A stretch of 64,000 nt of DNA from Paenibacillus sp. FSL R5-0345 (GTDB lineage: Bacteria; Bacillota; Bacilli; Paenibacillales; Paenibacillaceae): assembly GCF_000758585.1 (NCBI RefSeq), contig NZ_CP009281.1, positions 5,332,001-5,396,000 on the forward strand. The letters are read 5' to 3'. A program made the position numbers and the translations under genes. Shown piece after piece: positions 36,067-45,898 of this stretch. The first letter of the stretch is position 1. Each line of letters starts with the position of its first letter. The notes below the pieces were generated by a model. It saw nothing but the letters and a program-made list of their open reading frames with translations, had not been told where the DNA came from and did not search any database.

Positions 36067-37899
36067 TTAGCTGATAGCAACTTGGGCAACGGGCTGCATG
36101 GGTACAATCTGATTAATCACTTCACGTATAACTTCAGGTTCTTCAGCGAGAACACGTTCCAAGCGTTTAAATTCCAGTTCTAGCTGATTCAGACTTATCA
36201 CATTAGGTCTACCGATAAAGATTCTTCCGTGATCTGTAGAACCTAAATTCTCTTCATCTGTTAACAGTTCTTCATATAATTTCTCGCCCTCACGAATGCC
36301 GGAGAACTGAATATCAATGTCCCTATAAGGCTCATAACCAGAGAGAGTAATTAAATCTTCCGCTAATGTTAGAATCTTAACCGGTTCTCCCATATCCAGA
36401 ATGAACACTTCTCCGCCTTTGGCAAAAGAACCAGACTGGATTACAAGCTGAACCGCTTCTGGAATCGTCATAAAATAACGGACCATTTCTGGATGAGTAA
36501 CCGTGACTGGCCCACCAGCAGCAATCTGCTGTTTAAAAGCTGGTATTACACTTCCGCGACTGCCAAGCACATTCCCAAAACGCACAGCAGAGAACTTCGT
36601 TTGACTTGTGGTATGCAGACTCTGCACATACATTTCAGCGATTCGCTTAGTTGCACCCATCACACTTGTTGGGTTAACTGCTTTATCCGAAGAGATCATT
36701 ACAAATCTCTCCGCACCATACTTATCTGCGCAATCCGCAACATTCCTTGTACCGAAGACATTGTTCTTAATGGCTTCCGAAGGATTTCGCTCCATCAATG
36801 GAACGTGTTTATGTGCTGCCGCATGAAAGACAACATGTGGGTGATTGCTACTGAATACGTCCATCATCCGACTGCGATCCTGCACATCCGCGATTACGGT
36901 AACAATATTCAGATCTGGATATTTCTTGCGCAGCTCCATCTCAATCGTATAAATGCTGTTCTCACCGTGTCCAAGCAGCATTAACTTGTCTGGACCAAAA
37001 GGAGCTATTTGCCGACAAAGTTCTGAACCAATAGATCCACCAGCCCCTGTAACTAACACAGTCTTATGGTGTACATAACCTAGAATACTGTTCAAATCCG
37101 CTATAATCGGCTCACGACCTAGTAAATCCTCAACGCTAACATCTCGCAATTTCTTTACTGATATTTTTCCAGCGATCAGATCGTTAAGCGCCGGTATAAT
37201 CTTTAGCTTGGCCCCTGTCTTCTTCGCCAAATTAATAATTTCAGAGATTTCAGTACGTGAAACGGAAGGCATGGCGATAATAATCTCATGAATTTCCCGT
37301 TCTTTCACAATAGCAGGAATCGCGTAACGATTTCCTAACACGGGCACACCCAATATAGACATATGATATTTATTGATACTATCATCGATAAAACCTACCA
37401 GCTTCGTATGAGCAAAAGACGGACCCATCATTTCCCGAGCAATTAGTATTCCACAATCGCCTGCACCAACAATAAGTGTATGGGTCTGAGTGTCTTTATA
37501 ATTGATTCGATCATTATGGAGCACTCTCCACAAGAATCGAATCCCACCTACTAACACAAGAACAGTCTCCATAGTCCGAACTTCTATTGCTAAAGGTACC
37601 CGTTCTGGCAATATAAAATATGCTGCTGCAAATGAGAGTATTGACCCTACTACAATCGCTTTTGAAACAGATATGATCTCACCAATGCTTGCATATTGCC
37701 ACATTCTTCGATATAAACCGAAATAGATCAGACTTCCACCGAATGCAACCGTTGCAATCACACCAAATTGCAGCATCTGTACAACATAATCCTGAATAGG
37801 ATGATTAGGATACCGAAACAAATAGGATGTTATAATGCTGAACCAGATGATTGCAAGGTCAATAAAGAATAAAAGAACTACTCTAGATTTCGCTGTCAT
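36067..37899 (-). CDS. CapD/EpsC-type membrane nucleotide-sugar 4,6-dehydratase
   Basis: A 610-residue protein with four N-terminal membrane helices (to about residue 130), a first nucleotide-binding domain (L-I-V-G-A-G-D-C-G) and a second extended SDR domain beginning V-L-V-T-G-A-G-G-S-I-G-S-E-L-C-R-Q. The altered catalytic set of the PglF/CapD/FlaA1 group is visible as M-I-S-S-D-K-A-V-N-P and M-G-A-T-K-R. It should convert UDP-GlcNAc to the 4-keto-6-deoxy sugar that starts bacillosamine or fucosamine-type sugars. ATG 37899 has GGAGG; an upstream reading from 37944 overlaps cpsD. It probably supplies the sugar used by the PglC-type transferase. Confidence 0.94.
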   Translation of the reverse strand: MTAKSRVVLLFFIDLAIIWFSIITSYLFRYPNHPIQDYVVQMLQFGVIATVAFGGSLIYFGLYRRMWQYASIGEIISVSKAIVVGSILSFAAAYFILPERVPLAIEVRTMETVLVLVGGIRFLWRVLHNDRINYKDTQTHTLIVGAGDCGILIAREMMGPSFAHTKLVGFIDDSINKYHMSILGVPVLGNRYAIPAIVKEREIHEIIIAMPSVSRTEISEIINLAKKTGAKLKIIPALNDLIAGKISVKKLRDVSVEDLLGREPIIADLNSILGYVHHKTVLVTGAGGSIGSELCRQIAPFGPDKLMLLGHGENSIYTIEMELRKKYPDLNIVTVIADVQDRSRMMDVFSSNHPHVVFHAAAHKHVPLMERNPSEAIKNNVFGTRNVADCADKYGAERFVMISSDKAVNPTSVMGATKRIAEMYVQSLHTTSQTKFSAVRFGNVLGSRGSVIPAFKQQIAAGGPVTVTHPEMVRYFMTIPEAVQLVIQSGSFAKGGEVFILDMGEPVKILTLAEDLITLSGYEPYRDIDIQFSGIREGEKLYEELLTDEENLGSTDHGRIFIGRPNVISLNQLELEFKRLERVLAEEPEVIREVINQIVPMQPVAQVAIS

Positions 37900-37940
37900 T
37901 TTCAGTACCTCCAAAAACAACATTATTGTTAAAGAACAAA

Positions 37941-38627
37941 TCAATTTCCATAGTAGTAGTAATAGTAACCTTCGCTGGCTTTACGTTTTACATTATTGAG
38001 AACCACGCCAAGCATTTTTGCACCTACACGATCGAGGTTAGCTTTTGCTTTTACAGCAATATCCCGTTTTACCTTGCCATAGCTGACGACCATAATGACA
38101 CCATCACTCTTGGAAGCCATAATCTGCGCATCCGTAACCGCCAATAACGGTGGAGTATCGATAAGAATGACATCGTAACGCTGACGTAAGTCCTGCAAGA
38201 GCGTGCTCATCCGATTTGAAGCCATCATTTCCGCAGGATTTGGAGGGATCGGCCCAGAGGTCATGATGGAAAGATTAGGAACACCAGAATCTTGGACAAT
38301 GTCTTCAAGAACCGCCTGCTGCGACAGTAGTGATGATAACCCGAAACGGTTACTAAGCGAGAAAGTCTTATGTGCTGTCGGCTTCCGCAAATCCGCGTCA
38401 ATCAACAATACTTTCTTATCTGCCTGTGCATAGGCTGCCGCCAAATTCGCTGATACCGTAGATTTACCTTCCTCAGGTCCGGACGAAGTTACCATGATTA
38501 CTTGAATAGTCTCATCCACAGAGGAAAAATCAATATTCGTGCGTAGCGCACGAAATGCTTCAGATACAGGGGAGCGAGGGTTCGTAACGGTAATCAGATG
38601 ACGTTGTTTATTTGGCAGCTGTGACAT
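37941..38627 (-). CDS. CpsD/EpsB-type bacterial tyrosine kinase
   Basis: The 228-residue cytoplasmic BY-kinase has Walker A in SSGPEEGKST (50-57), Walker A' V-L-L-I-D-A-D-L-R-K-P, Walker B V-I-L-I-D-T-P-P and a C-terminal cluster of six consecutive tyrosines (221-226) that are autophosphorylated in this family. It needs the neighbouring CpsC as activator, and overlaps it by 20 bases. The YwqE-type phosphatase at 41.7 kb would reverse its action. The split kinase/activator is the Gram-positive form. Confidence 0.96.
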   Translation of the reverse strand: MSQLPNKQRHLITVTNPRSPVSEAFRALRTNIDFSSVDETIQVIMVTSSGPEEGKSTVSANLAAAYAQADKKVLLIDADLRKPTAHKTFSLSNRFGLSSLLSQQAVLEDIVQDSGVPNLSIMTSGPIPPNPAEMMASNRMSTLLQDLRQRYDVILIDTPPLLAVTDAQIMASKSDGVIMVVSYGKVKRDIAVKAKANLDRVGAKMLGVVLNNVKRKASEGYYYYYYGN

Positions 38628-39387
38628 GTTCGAGTTCGCCCGCCTTTCTGGATGTTTGCGTCTGTGCCTGAGTTGCGCCTTGTTTACTTTCTTCTGAACC
38701 CAATCTAGTAATCATAGCTATCGTTGGAAGACCAAGATATTTCTCAATATCTGCTTCAGTCTTCAGCGTATCGTCCATGTATTCCAGCAAGAAAGCAATC
38801 CCTAGACCAATCATCAAGGAAACGATGAAAGCTATAGCCATATTCATTAAGACATTCGGTTCTACAGGTCCTGGCTCGTTAAGTGGATTCACTTTGGCCT
38901 CATTCAGAATCGATACGTTCTCCACGTTAAATAGGTTAGGAATCTCGTCCTTGAATACAAGTGAAATGGCATTCACGATTTCAGCAGCTCGCTGATACGA
39001 ATTATCTCGAACGACAAGTGTCATCACCTGCGTATTATTGACAGAGCTCACATTAACCTTCTTCAACAGCTCTTCTGCAGTAATATTGAACTGCGGATAA
39101 TCCCTAGTAACAATATCAAGGATCGCTGGAGTCTTAATAATTTCCTTATACGTATTAATCAATTGAATATTAGTATTAATCTGATTCAAATCAAGCTGCG
39201 CTGCTGCTGACTGAGTCGGAGTCTGGTTAACAATAATCTTAGTGGATGCTTCATACACCGGATTCTTAATATACAGACTGTACACACCAGCAACACCGCA
39301 CACCAAAACAACTATGCTAACAATCAGCCATAGTCTCTTCCTGACGATCTGAAAATAATCGCGAAGATCCAATTCTTGTGATGACAA
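38608..39387 (-). CDS. CpsC/EpsA-type Wzz chain-length and kinase activator protein
   Basis: A 259-residue membrane protein with a Wzz domain. The first membrane segment is at about 18-37, the second at about 178-200 after the proline-rich P-L-N-E-P-G-P-V-E-P-N motif, and a cytoplasmic tail is left for kinase binding. The start is TTG 39387 with GGAGG nine bases upstream. It should set polymer length and activate CpsD. A terminator after the upstream SLH gene (39453-39488) means that the downstream genes probably have their own promoter in 39388-39452. Confidence 0.95.
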   Translation of the reverse strand: MSSQELDLRDYFQIVRKRLWLIVSIVVLVCGVAGVYSLYIKNPVYEASTKIIVNQTPTQSAAAQLDLNQINTNIQLINTYKEIIKTPAILDIVTRDYPQFNITAEELLKKVNVSSVNNTQVMTLVVRDNSYQRAAEIVNAISLVFKDEIPNLFNVENVSILNEAKVNPLNEPGPVEPNVLMNMAIAFIVSLMIGLGIAFLLEYMDDTLKTEADIEKYLGLPTIAMITRLGSEESKQGATQAQTQTSRKAGELEHVTAAK

Positions 39388-39452
39388 GTGTAATTACCTC
39401 CAAGCTATTTCTGAAATATTTCGTTACAATATTCGAACACTTCTCGATTGGC

Positions 39453-39488
39453 AAAAAAGCGCCTCCTCTCACCTACATGAGAGGAGGC
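39453..39488 (-). terminator. Rho-independent terminator after the SLH gene
   Basis: GCCTCCTCTCA (39461-39471) and TGAGAGGAGGC (39478-39488) form an 11-bp perfect stem; on the minus strand six T follow. It separates the ywqE-SLH unit from cpsC. Confidence 0.93.
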
Positions 39489-39512
39489 TGTATTCTATAC
39501 TTTTAAATTTAT

Positions 39513-41537
39513 TTACTTAAAGTTAATGGTACGGTAGATAATTACTGCTGCTTCAGCACGAGTAGCTGTATCGTTCGGGTTGAACTTACCAGCATTTCCG
39601 ATAACCAAGTTATGATCTGCTGCGAATGCTACGCCATCTCTCAAAGATGCACTGATCTTAGCAGCATCGGAGAATTGGCTAATTGCCGTTACATTTGTTG
39701 TTGCAGCTGGATTCATAGATTTCACTGCGCGGGAAATCATTGTTGCCATCTCTGCACGTGTGATAGTTGCATTAGGATCGAACTTGTCCGCACTGCGGCC
39801 AGTAATGATTCCTTTTTCTGCTGCAACAGCTACATATGGTGCATACCAAGCCGCCCCACTTACATCGCTAAAGCTTTGTACGGCTGAATTGTTCTCCAGG
39901 TTAAGCGCACGAATCAGCATTTTAGCGAACTCTGCACGAGTTACATTGCTCTTCGGTGCGAATTTACCTTCGCCTACGCCTTCAATCGCACCTTTTGCAG
40001 CTACGACTTGAATTTGTTTGCCAGCCCATGCTTGTACACTAGCAATATCCGTAAAGTTCACTTTATTCTCAAGCACTGCATAGGAAGAGAAGGTATCACG
40101 CGGTTCTACGATGAACTCTCCTACAAGTACACCACCTTGGAATTGCAGGCTGCCGTATACAAGCTTCGCTACGGACAGTAATTCTTTATCAAGACCCTCA
40201 GTGTTCTTAAGCGGAAGTTTAATGGTGATTGGTTGTTTGAATGTGCTTGTTGCTACACCATCCACACTAAGTCCAAATTCATAAACATCCGAAGCCAATT
40301 TCAATTGTGTAACGGAAGTTACGACTTCTGGTTTAGCAGTTGTTACAGTCAATGCAATCGCTGTGCTGAACTGACTTACAGGAATCGTTACGGTTACGCC
40401 ATTAAAGGTTACTGCGATATTTGCAATACCATTCGTCTTAGCTGCTTCAACAATAGCTTTGGACAATGGAACTTCAACCGTAGGCGCAGTGATCGTGCCA
40501 AGATTCAATGTCAGCGTAAGGGCAGTTCCTTCTTTGCCGGCAGCTTTAGCTGCAGCAGCAAGATTAGCCAATGCATTGATTGTGTCGCTATCTACCAATT
40601 TCACAGTTGCTTTACCATCTACTACTTGTACTAGTTTAGATACATCGTAAGTAGCAGCAGCTGCCAGCTTCTGATCCACTGTTAGTACAGGTGGAGTTGT
40701 TATAGAACTGGAATCGGAAGTTCCTGGATTAGTTGGATTAGTTGGTGTAGATGTTTTTAGATAGGCGTTATAATAAGCCTTCGCCAACACTAAAGCGGCT
40801 GCTTTTTCATTAGTAAGTGTGGATTCAACATTGTTTTTGGTTGCTGCAATCATCTCTTTAGTAATCTTAAGTTCTGCAAGAGACGCTCTCAAGGAATAGT
40901 TCGCAGTACCAATGGTGCTGTCGAGAACAAGAGTCTTCACTTTATTAGCCAATTCACTGTTCGGATGAATAATAAGGTCAGCCAGCTCCGATTCTGATTT
41001 TCCTTTTAGCAAGTTGATTAGCTGCTGTTCAACACCGTTTGAACCAAAGATGAAGCTGTACACTTCTTCAACCGAAAGATCTGTAACACCGGCTTGTTCA
41101 CCGATCTTCTTCAGTAGTGCTTGATAAGCATCATAATTAGGGGATTTCAGAATATCTGTAACTGCGGATAAATCCGGAGTATAGATAGATGATACTACTT
41201 CTAAATAGAGATCAAACAATGTAGTTTTTTCTGCATCGCTAAGCTCAAGTTGAGCCAGAACAGGTGCGAAATCTGCTTCCAGTTGTCCACGTGAAAGGCC
41301 TTGAAGCTCAGTACGGAAATCACGAAGCGTCTGCTTATCAGCATCAGTAAGTGTGCTATAAAGCTTCGTTGCACGCTCCTTCAAGCTTGCAAAATCCGAG
41401 CTAGTCGCTGCAGATGCAGTTCCAACGATTCCAAACTGATTTGCTAATCCTTTACTGCTAAGCGGAAGTCCTGCTACTGCAACCGCTGCCATGCTAACTG
41501 CTAATGTCGATACTACTAGTTTCTTTTTCAAAGTCAC
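39513..41537 (-). CDS. Surface protein with three C-terminal SLH domains
   Basis: The 674-residue protein begins with a signal peptide (about 42 residues, ending in A-S-A-A-T-S), an alpha-helical region (about 45-260), a T/P/S linker, and two or three beta-sandwich-like segments with T-V-T-I-P-V. The last 180 residues hold three S-layer homology domains, each with the T-R-A-E-x-A/F motif (SNVTRAEFAK, ATITRAEMAT, DTATRAEAAV). SLH domains bind pyruvylated secondary wall polymers (established knowledge). GTG 41537 follows AGAGGTGG. Its place between the YwqE phosphatase and CpsC, and a pyruvyl transferase in the same locus, suggest that it is tied to the encoded glycan. Confidence 0.93.
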   Translation of the reverse strand: MTLKKKLVVSTLAVSMAAVAVAGLPLSSKGLANQFGIVGTASAATSSDFASLKERATKLYSTLTDADKQTLRDFRTELQGLSRGQLEADFAPVLAQLELSDAEKTTLFDLYLEVVSSIYTPDLSAVTDILKSPNYDAYQALLKKIGEQAGVTDLSVEEVYSFIFGSNGVEQQLINLLKGKSESELADLIIHPNSELANKVKTLVLDSTIGTANYSLRASLAELKITKEMIAATKNNVESTLTNEKAAALVLAKAYYNAYLKTSTPTNPTNPGTSDSSSITTPPVLTVDQKLAAAATYDVSKLVQVVDGKATVKLVDSDTINALANLAAAAKAAGKEGTALTLTLNLGTITAPTVEVPLSKAIVEAAKTNGIANIAVTFNGVTVTIPVSQFSTAIALTVTTAKPEVVTSVTQLKLASDVYEFGLSVDGVATSTFKQPITIKLPLKNTEGLDKELLSVAKLVYGSLQFQGGVLVGEFIVEPRDTFSSYAVLENKVNFTDIASVQAWAGKQIQVVAAKGAIEGVGEGKFAPKSNVTRAEFAKMLIRALNLENNSAVQSFSDVSGAAWYAPYVAVAAEKGIITGRSADKFDPNATITRAEMATMISRAVKSMNPAATTNVTAISQFSDAAKISASLRDGVAFAADHNLVIGNAGKFNPNDTATRAEAAVIIYRTINFK

Positions 41538-41674
41538 TAAATATCCACCTCTTTATATGTATTTAAATTCCTTTTGTTACTATAGTCCTAGACTATTTCA
41601 CCTTATGTCTACACTATTACGTATATCAACGATTCACCCAATAAAACCCATTCTACCACTATTAGGTAGATTAG

Positions 41675-42457
41675 TCAGCCCTTTCGGGAAAAAATGCCAA
41701 ACAACTTGTGTCTATTCCTCCTTTTTTGTACGTGATTACCATGATTAACCTCACCATTTGCCACAATTTGCTGAGAGTTTTCACGCATATAGTCGCGCAT
41801 CTCAGGACCTAATTCTTTCTCTAAAACCACATAAGCAGCATTTAATCCAAAAGGACGGTGAACACTGTCATGTGCATCAGAGGCCAACACATGTACTGCA
41901 TTTCTACGACATAACTCCAGGGATAGCTTCTGAAGTTTATTCCCGAAGACGCCTGCAAGACTTTGTGCGGTTACCTGACCTAGTGATCCTAGCTCTATCA
42001 ATCTTTCTAACTTAGAAGGATCGGCAGCTACCTCAGCATTACGCTCCGGATGAGCAATGACCGGAACGAAACCTTGAATGATCAACTCGTGACAGATTTC
42101 TTCCATGTTGCGTGGGACTCGTGAAGAAGGCATTTCTAGCAAAATATACCGCGAGTCTGCAAGACTTAGCAGTTGCCCCCGCTCCAGATCATCCAGTAAA
42201 TCCCCGTACACTCTAATTTCCTGACCTGGAAGAACAAGCAGTGGATTTCCATGCTGATGAAGTTTCTCATTCATCAATTCCACTGCTTCTCTTATACTGG
42301 AGGCATTATTCATATATTGACCGTTGGCGTGATGTGGTGTGGCAATGACGGAAGTAATCCCGTCTCTGTAGGCGTCATGCGCCATGGCGAGAGCGGATTC
42401 CCAATCAGCGGCTCCGTCATCCATAAAGGGTAAGATGTGGCAATGGATATCTTTCAT
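41675..42457 (-). CDS. YwqE/CpsB-type PHP-family tyrosine phosphatase
   Basis: A 260-residue metal-dependent phosphatase of the PHP superfamily, the usual partner of CpsD kinases. The metal ligands are visible as HCHILPFMDDG at residues 5-15, A-T-P-H-H, V-I-A-H-P-E-R-N and A-S-D-A-H. The ATG is preceded by a weak AAGGGACC. It opens the polysaccharide locus; downstream is the SLH gene. Dephosphorylation of the CpsD tyrosine tail is the inferred role. Confidence 0.94.
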   Translation of the reverse strand: MKDIHCHILPFMDDGAADWESALAMAHDAYRDGITSVIATPHHANGQYMNNASSIREAVELMNEKLHQHGNPLLVLPGQEIRVYGDLLDDLERGQLLSLADSRYILLEMPSSRVPRNMEEICHELIIQGFVPVIAHPERNAEVAADPSKLERLIELGSLGQVTAQSLAGVFGNKLQKLSLELCRRNAVHVLASDAHDSVHRPFGLNAAYVVLEKELGPEMRDYMRENSQQIVANGEVNHGNHVQKRRNRHKLFGIFSRKG

Positions 42458-42503
42458 ATGTTATCTATCGGTCCCTTCTCACAGAAAATTTAGTTTTAAC
42501 GGC

Positions 42504-42537
42504 AAAAAAATACAACCATTCCCAAAAGGAACGGTTG
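42504..42537 (-). terminator. Rho-independent terminator of the lonA-ysxC unit
   Basis: CAACCATTCC/GGAACGGTTG (42513-42537) form a stem with one mismatch; on the minus strand TATTTTTTT follows. Confidence 0.88.
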
Positions 42538-42560
42538 CTTGATTGTAAATGAGTTCTATC

Positions 42561-43229
42561 TTAAGCTTCAGTAGATTCTTCTTGCTGAGGTTCAATTGCA
42601 TCTATTTCAGCATCCTCAGAATCTGGAGTTTCATCCTTCGAGGAGAGAACATACCCGTCGATTAAGCCCCAAAGTTCTTCTTTACCAAGGCCAATCTCTG
42701 AAGAAAATGGAATGAAATTATCCCCTGGCAGCACGCCAAGCTCCTGCTTCATGATCTTAATATGCTTTTGCCAGCGAGTCTTCGGAATCTTATCCGCTTT
42801 TGTCGCTACTACACACATAGGAAGATCATAATGCTTCAACCAATCGAACATCATCTTATCATTACTGGTCGGCGGATGACGTAGATCCACGATGAGCAGA
42901 ACAAGCTTCAATGTATCGCGCTCAGAGAGATATTTCTCCACCATCTTGCCCCATGTTGCACGTTGCGTCTTCGACACTTTAGCATATCCGTAACCTGGAA
43001 AGTCAACAAAATACATGCTGTCTTCATTGATACGGTAATAGTTCATATGCTGGGTCTTACCCGGGGTGGAGCTTGTCCGAGCCAGATTCTTGCGGTTAAT
43101 CATTCGGTTAATGAGGGAGGACTTCCCTACATTGGAGCGCCCTGCCAGAGCAACCTCTGGCAAAGCATCATCAGGGTATTGATCAGGGCCAACGGCACTG
43201 ATTATAAATTCGGCAATATTAACTTTCAT
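42561..43229 (-). CDS. ysxC: Ribosome biogenesis GTP-binding protein YsxC/EngB
   Basis: An essential GTPase of 50S subunit assembly. The 222 residues have the P-loop GRSNVGKSSLINRM (about 31-44), the G3 motif D-F-P-G-Y-G-Y-A (replacing DxxG) and the G4 A-T-K-A-D-K. A C-terminal acidic tail (about 25 residues rich in E and D) extends past the usual end. GAAAGGAAG precedes the ATG. It follows lonA by 12 bases, as in Bacillus subtilis. Confidence 0.97.
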   Translation of the reverse strand: MKVNIAEFIISAVGPDQYPDDALPEVALAGRSNVGKSSLINRMINRKNLARTSSTPGKTQHMNYYRINEDSMYFVDFPGYGYAKVSKTQRATWGKMVEKYLSERDTLKLVLLIVDLRHPPTSNDKMMFDWLKHYDLPMCVVATKADKIPKTRWQKHIKIMKQELGVLPGDNFIPFSSEIGLGKEELWGLIDGYVLSSKDETPDSEDAEIDAIEPQQEESTEA

Positions 43230-43241
43230 AGGACTTCCTTT

Positions 43242-45605
43242 CTAATGCACACTACTCGGTGGCTCACTGCTAATTTCATTATGATGCTCTACTAATGCAT
43301 GATGCAAGACCTGATCCATAGTAGATACTGGTATGAACTCCACATCATTACGCACGCTCTCTGGAATTTCTTTTAGATCACGTTCATTGTCTTTTGGAAG
43401 AAGGATCTTTTTATATCCGGCGCGGTGTGCAGCGAGAGATTTTTCTTTCAGTCCACCGATCGGCAACACGCGCCCACGCAGGGTGATCTCACCGGTCATC
43501 GCTACATCCTTCGAAACATAACGCTTCGTGAGTGCGGAGATCAACGCGGTAGCAATCGTAATCCCTGCAGATGGGCCATCCTTCGGAATCGCACCTTCAG
43601 GAATGTGGATATGAATATCAATCTTCTCATAAAAATCGGGCTGGAGCCCCAGCTCCTCCGCCTTCGAACGTGTATAACTGAAAGCAGCCTGCGCCGACTC
43701 CTTCATTACATCGCCCAGTTGTCCAGTAAGTGTCAGCTTGCCCGTTCCCTGCACAACCGTCACTTCGATCAGCAGCGTATCGCCACCAACCTCAGTCCAG
43801 GCCAGCCCAGTTACTGTACCAATCTGGTCTTCGAGCTCTGCCATACCGTAACGGTATTTCGATGCACCTAGGTAATCCTTGATGTCATCCGGCAGAATGA
43901 CCACACTTTCTTTTTCCTTAGACACAATCTGTTTCGCGGCTTTGCGGCATAACGCTGCAATCTGCTGCTCCAAATTACGCACTCCGGATTCACGGGTATA
44001 TTCACGCACGATACGCAATAAACTGTCGTCCTCGATGATCAGTTGATCTTCTGCAAGACCGTGATTCTTCTTCTGCTTCGGCAAAAGATAACGGCTGCCA
44101 ATCTGCAATTTCTCCAGTTCTGTATAACCCGGAATGAACAGCATTTCCATCCGATCGAGTAGCGGACGCGGAATGTTATGCACCACATTTGCGGTAGTCA
44201 CAAACATAACGTTCGACAAATCAAACGGCAGCTCTACAAAATGATCACTGAACGAGTTGTTTTGTTCTGGGTCCAGCACCTCAAGCAATGCCGAAGATGG
44301 GTCACCCCTGAAATCTGCAGCCATCTTATCAATTTCATCTAACAGAATAACCGGATTAATCGTACCTGCCGTCTTCATCCCTTGGATAATTCGGCCTGGC
44401 ATTGCACCGACATAAGTCCGGCGATGACCACGGATTTCCGCTTCATCACGCACACCGCCAAGCGAAATGCGAACGAATTTACGATTGAGTGAACGGGCGA
44501 TGGAACGAGCCAGTGAGGTTTTGCCCACACCTGGAGGCCCTACAAGACATAATATCGGACCTTTTAGCTTCTTCACCAGCTGTTGAACGGCTAAATATTC
44601 CAATACCCGCTCCTTTGGTTTTTCCAAACCGTAGTGGTCCTCATCGAGTACTTGCTCTGCCTTCTTGATGTCAAGGTCATCTTCAGTCTGTTCATTCCAA
44701 GGAAGACCCAGCAACCAATCCACATAATTGCGAATTACGCCACCTTCCGCTGAGCTTACTGGCATTTTTTCCAGACGATCGATTTCCTTCTCCATCTTCT
44801 CTTTTACACGTTCCGGCAAATTCTTTTCTTCCATTAGAGTCCGCAGCTCTTCCGCTTCTCCCACTCGACCTTCCTTCTCACCAAGTTCTTTCTGGATCGC
44901 TTTCATTTGCTCGCGCAAATAATATTCCTTCTGCGTCTTCTCCATCTGCTTCTTCACACGTTGATTGATCTTGCGTTCAAGCTCCAGCACTTCACGCTCA
45001 TTATTAAGAATATCAAGAAGCTTCTCCAGCCGTTTACTAACATCAATCGTCTCTAGAATTTCTTGCTTATCCTTAATTTTTAGCGATAAATGACTCGTAA
45101 TGACATCCGCAAGGCGACCGGGCTCTTCAATATCGGATACAGCAGCCAGTGTCTCTGGTGTCACTTTTTTGGATAACGTTATATAGTGTTCGAACTGATT
45201 AAGTACTGTACGCATCAGCGCATCACACTCTTGATCGCTATCTTCTTCTTCTGGTAGCTCGCGCGCCATGACCTCATAATACTCATCATTATCGATATAA
45301 TTAATAATTTCGGCTCGTTCTACACCCTCAACCAGTACACGAATCGTACCGTTTGGCAGCTTCAGCATTTGTCGCACATTCGCAACAGTACCGACCCGAA
45401 AAATATCGTCCTGACCAGGCTCTTCAATATTCACTTCCGACTGTGAACAAAGAAGAATCAAATTATCTTCAACCATAGCTTTTTCTAGTGCCCGAACTGA
45501 CTTCTCACGGCCCACATCCAAGTGAAGAACCATGCTTGGGTACACAAGAAGACCTCTTAGCGGTAATAAAGGAAAACGACGACCTTTTGTTTTATTTGTC
45601 ATCAT
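43242..45605 (-). CDS. lonA: ATP-dependent protease LonA
   Basis: About 787 residues: the N-terminal substrate domain begins F-P-L-L-P-L-R-G-L-L-V-Y-P, followed by a coiled-coil region, AAA+ domain with Walker A GPPGVGKTS and Walker B LLDEIDK, and a C-terminal peptidase domain with the catalytic serine in K-D-G-P-S-A-G-I and the lysine in L-K-E-K-S-L-A-A-H-R-A-G. I start at ATG 45605 with GGGAGG upstream; a reading from 45632 crosses that Shine-Dalgarno. It acts in general quality control. The lonB-lonA-ysxC order follows Bacillales. Confidence 0.97.
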   Translation of the reverse strand: MMTNKTKGRRFPLLPLRGLLVYPSMVLHLDVGREKSVRALEKAMVEDNLILLCSQSEVNIEEPGQDDIFRVGTVANVRQMLKLPNGTIRVLVEGVERAEIINYIDNDEYYEVMARELPEEEDSDQECDALMRTVLNQFEHYITLSKKVTPETLAAVSDIEEPGRLADVITSHLSLKIKDKQEILETIDVSKRLEKLLDILNNEREVLELERKINQRVKKQMEKTQKEYYLREQMKAIQKELGEKEGRVGEAEELRTLMEEKNLPERVKEKMEKEIDRLEKMPVSSAEGGVIRNYVDWLLGLPWNEQTEDDLDIKKAEQVLDEDHYGLEKPKERVLEYLAVQQLVKKLKGPILCLVGPPGVGKTSLARSIARSLNRKFVRISLGGVRDEAEIRGHRRTYVGAMPGRIIQGMKTAGTINPVILLDEIDKMAADFRGDPSSALLEVLDPEQNNSFSDHFVELPFDLSNVMFVTTANVVHNIPRPLLDRMEMLFIPGYTELEKLQIGSRYLLPKQKKNHGLAEDQLIIEDDSLLRIVREYTRESGVRNLEQQIAALCRKAAKQIVSKEKESVVILPDDIKDYLGASKYRYGMAELEDQIGTVTGLAWTEVGGDTLLIEVTVVQGTGKLTLTGQLGDVMKESAQAAFSYTRSKAEELGLQPDFYEKIDIHIHIPEGAIPKDGPSAGITIATALISALTKRYVSKDVAMTGEITLRGRVLPIGGLKEKSLAAHRAGYKKILLPKDNERDLKEIPESVRNDVEFIPVSTMDQVLHHALVEHHNEISSEPPSSVH

Positions 45606-45783
45606 CGCTTTCGCACCTCCCATGGCTCTCAATTAATCTCATATGAATTCATTCTAACAAAAGCAGCCCCAAAACACCAACAAAGTACTTGCAATTTAAG
45701 AATAAACAACCTTATTATCCTTAAAAAACAGCAACGTTTCTCAAAGAAATGTAAGGATTATGGAAAGCTTGAATCTATATTTT

Positions 45784-45820
45784 AAAAAAGGAAGCAGCAG
45801 ACACACCTGCAGCTCCCTTT
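45784..45820 (-). terminator. Rho-independent terminator of lonB
   Basis: AAAGGnAGCnGCAG and CTGCnGCTnCCTTT pair (45787-45820, imperfect); on the minus strand TTTTTTAAA follows. Confidence 0.8.
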
Positions 45821-45898
45821 ATTTTACAGCGGTAAGGCTCGATTTACTCGTCCACAACCCAATACAACCTAGCTCACATTTGAAGTTATAATTTAAGC

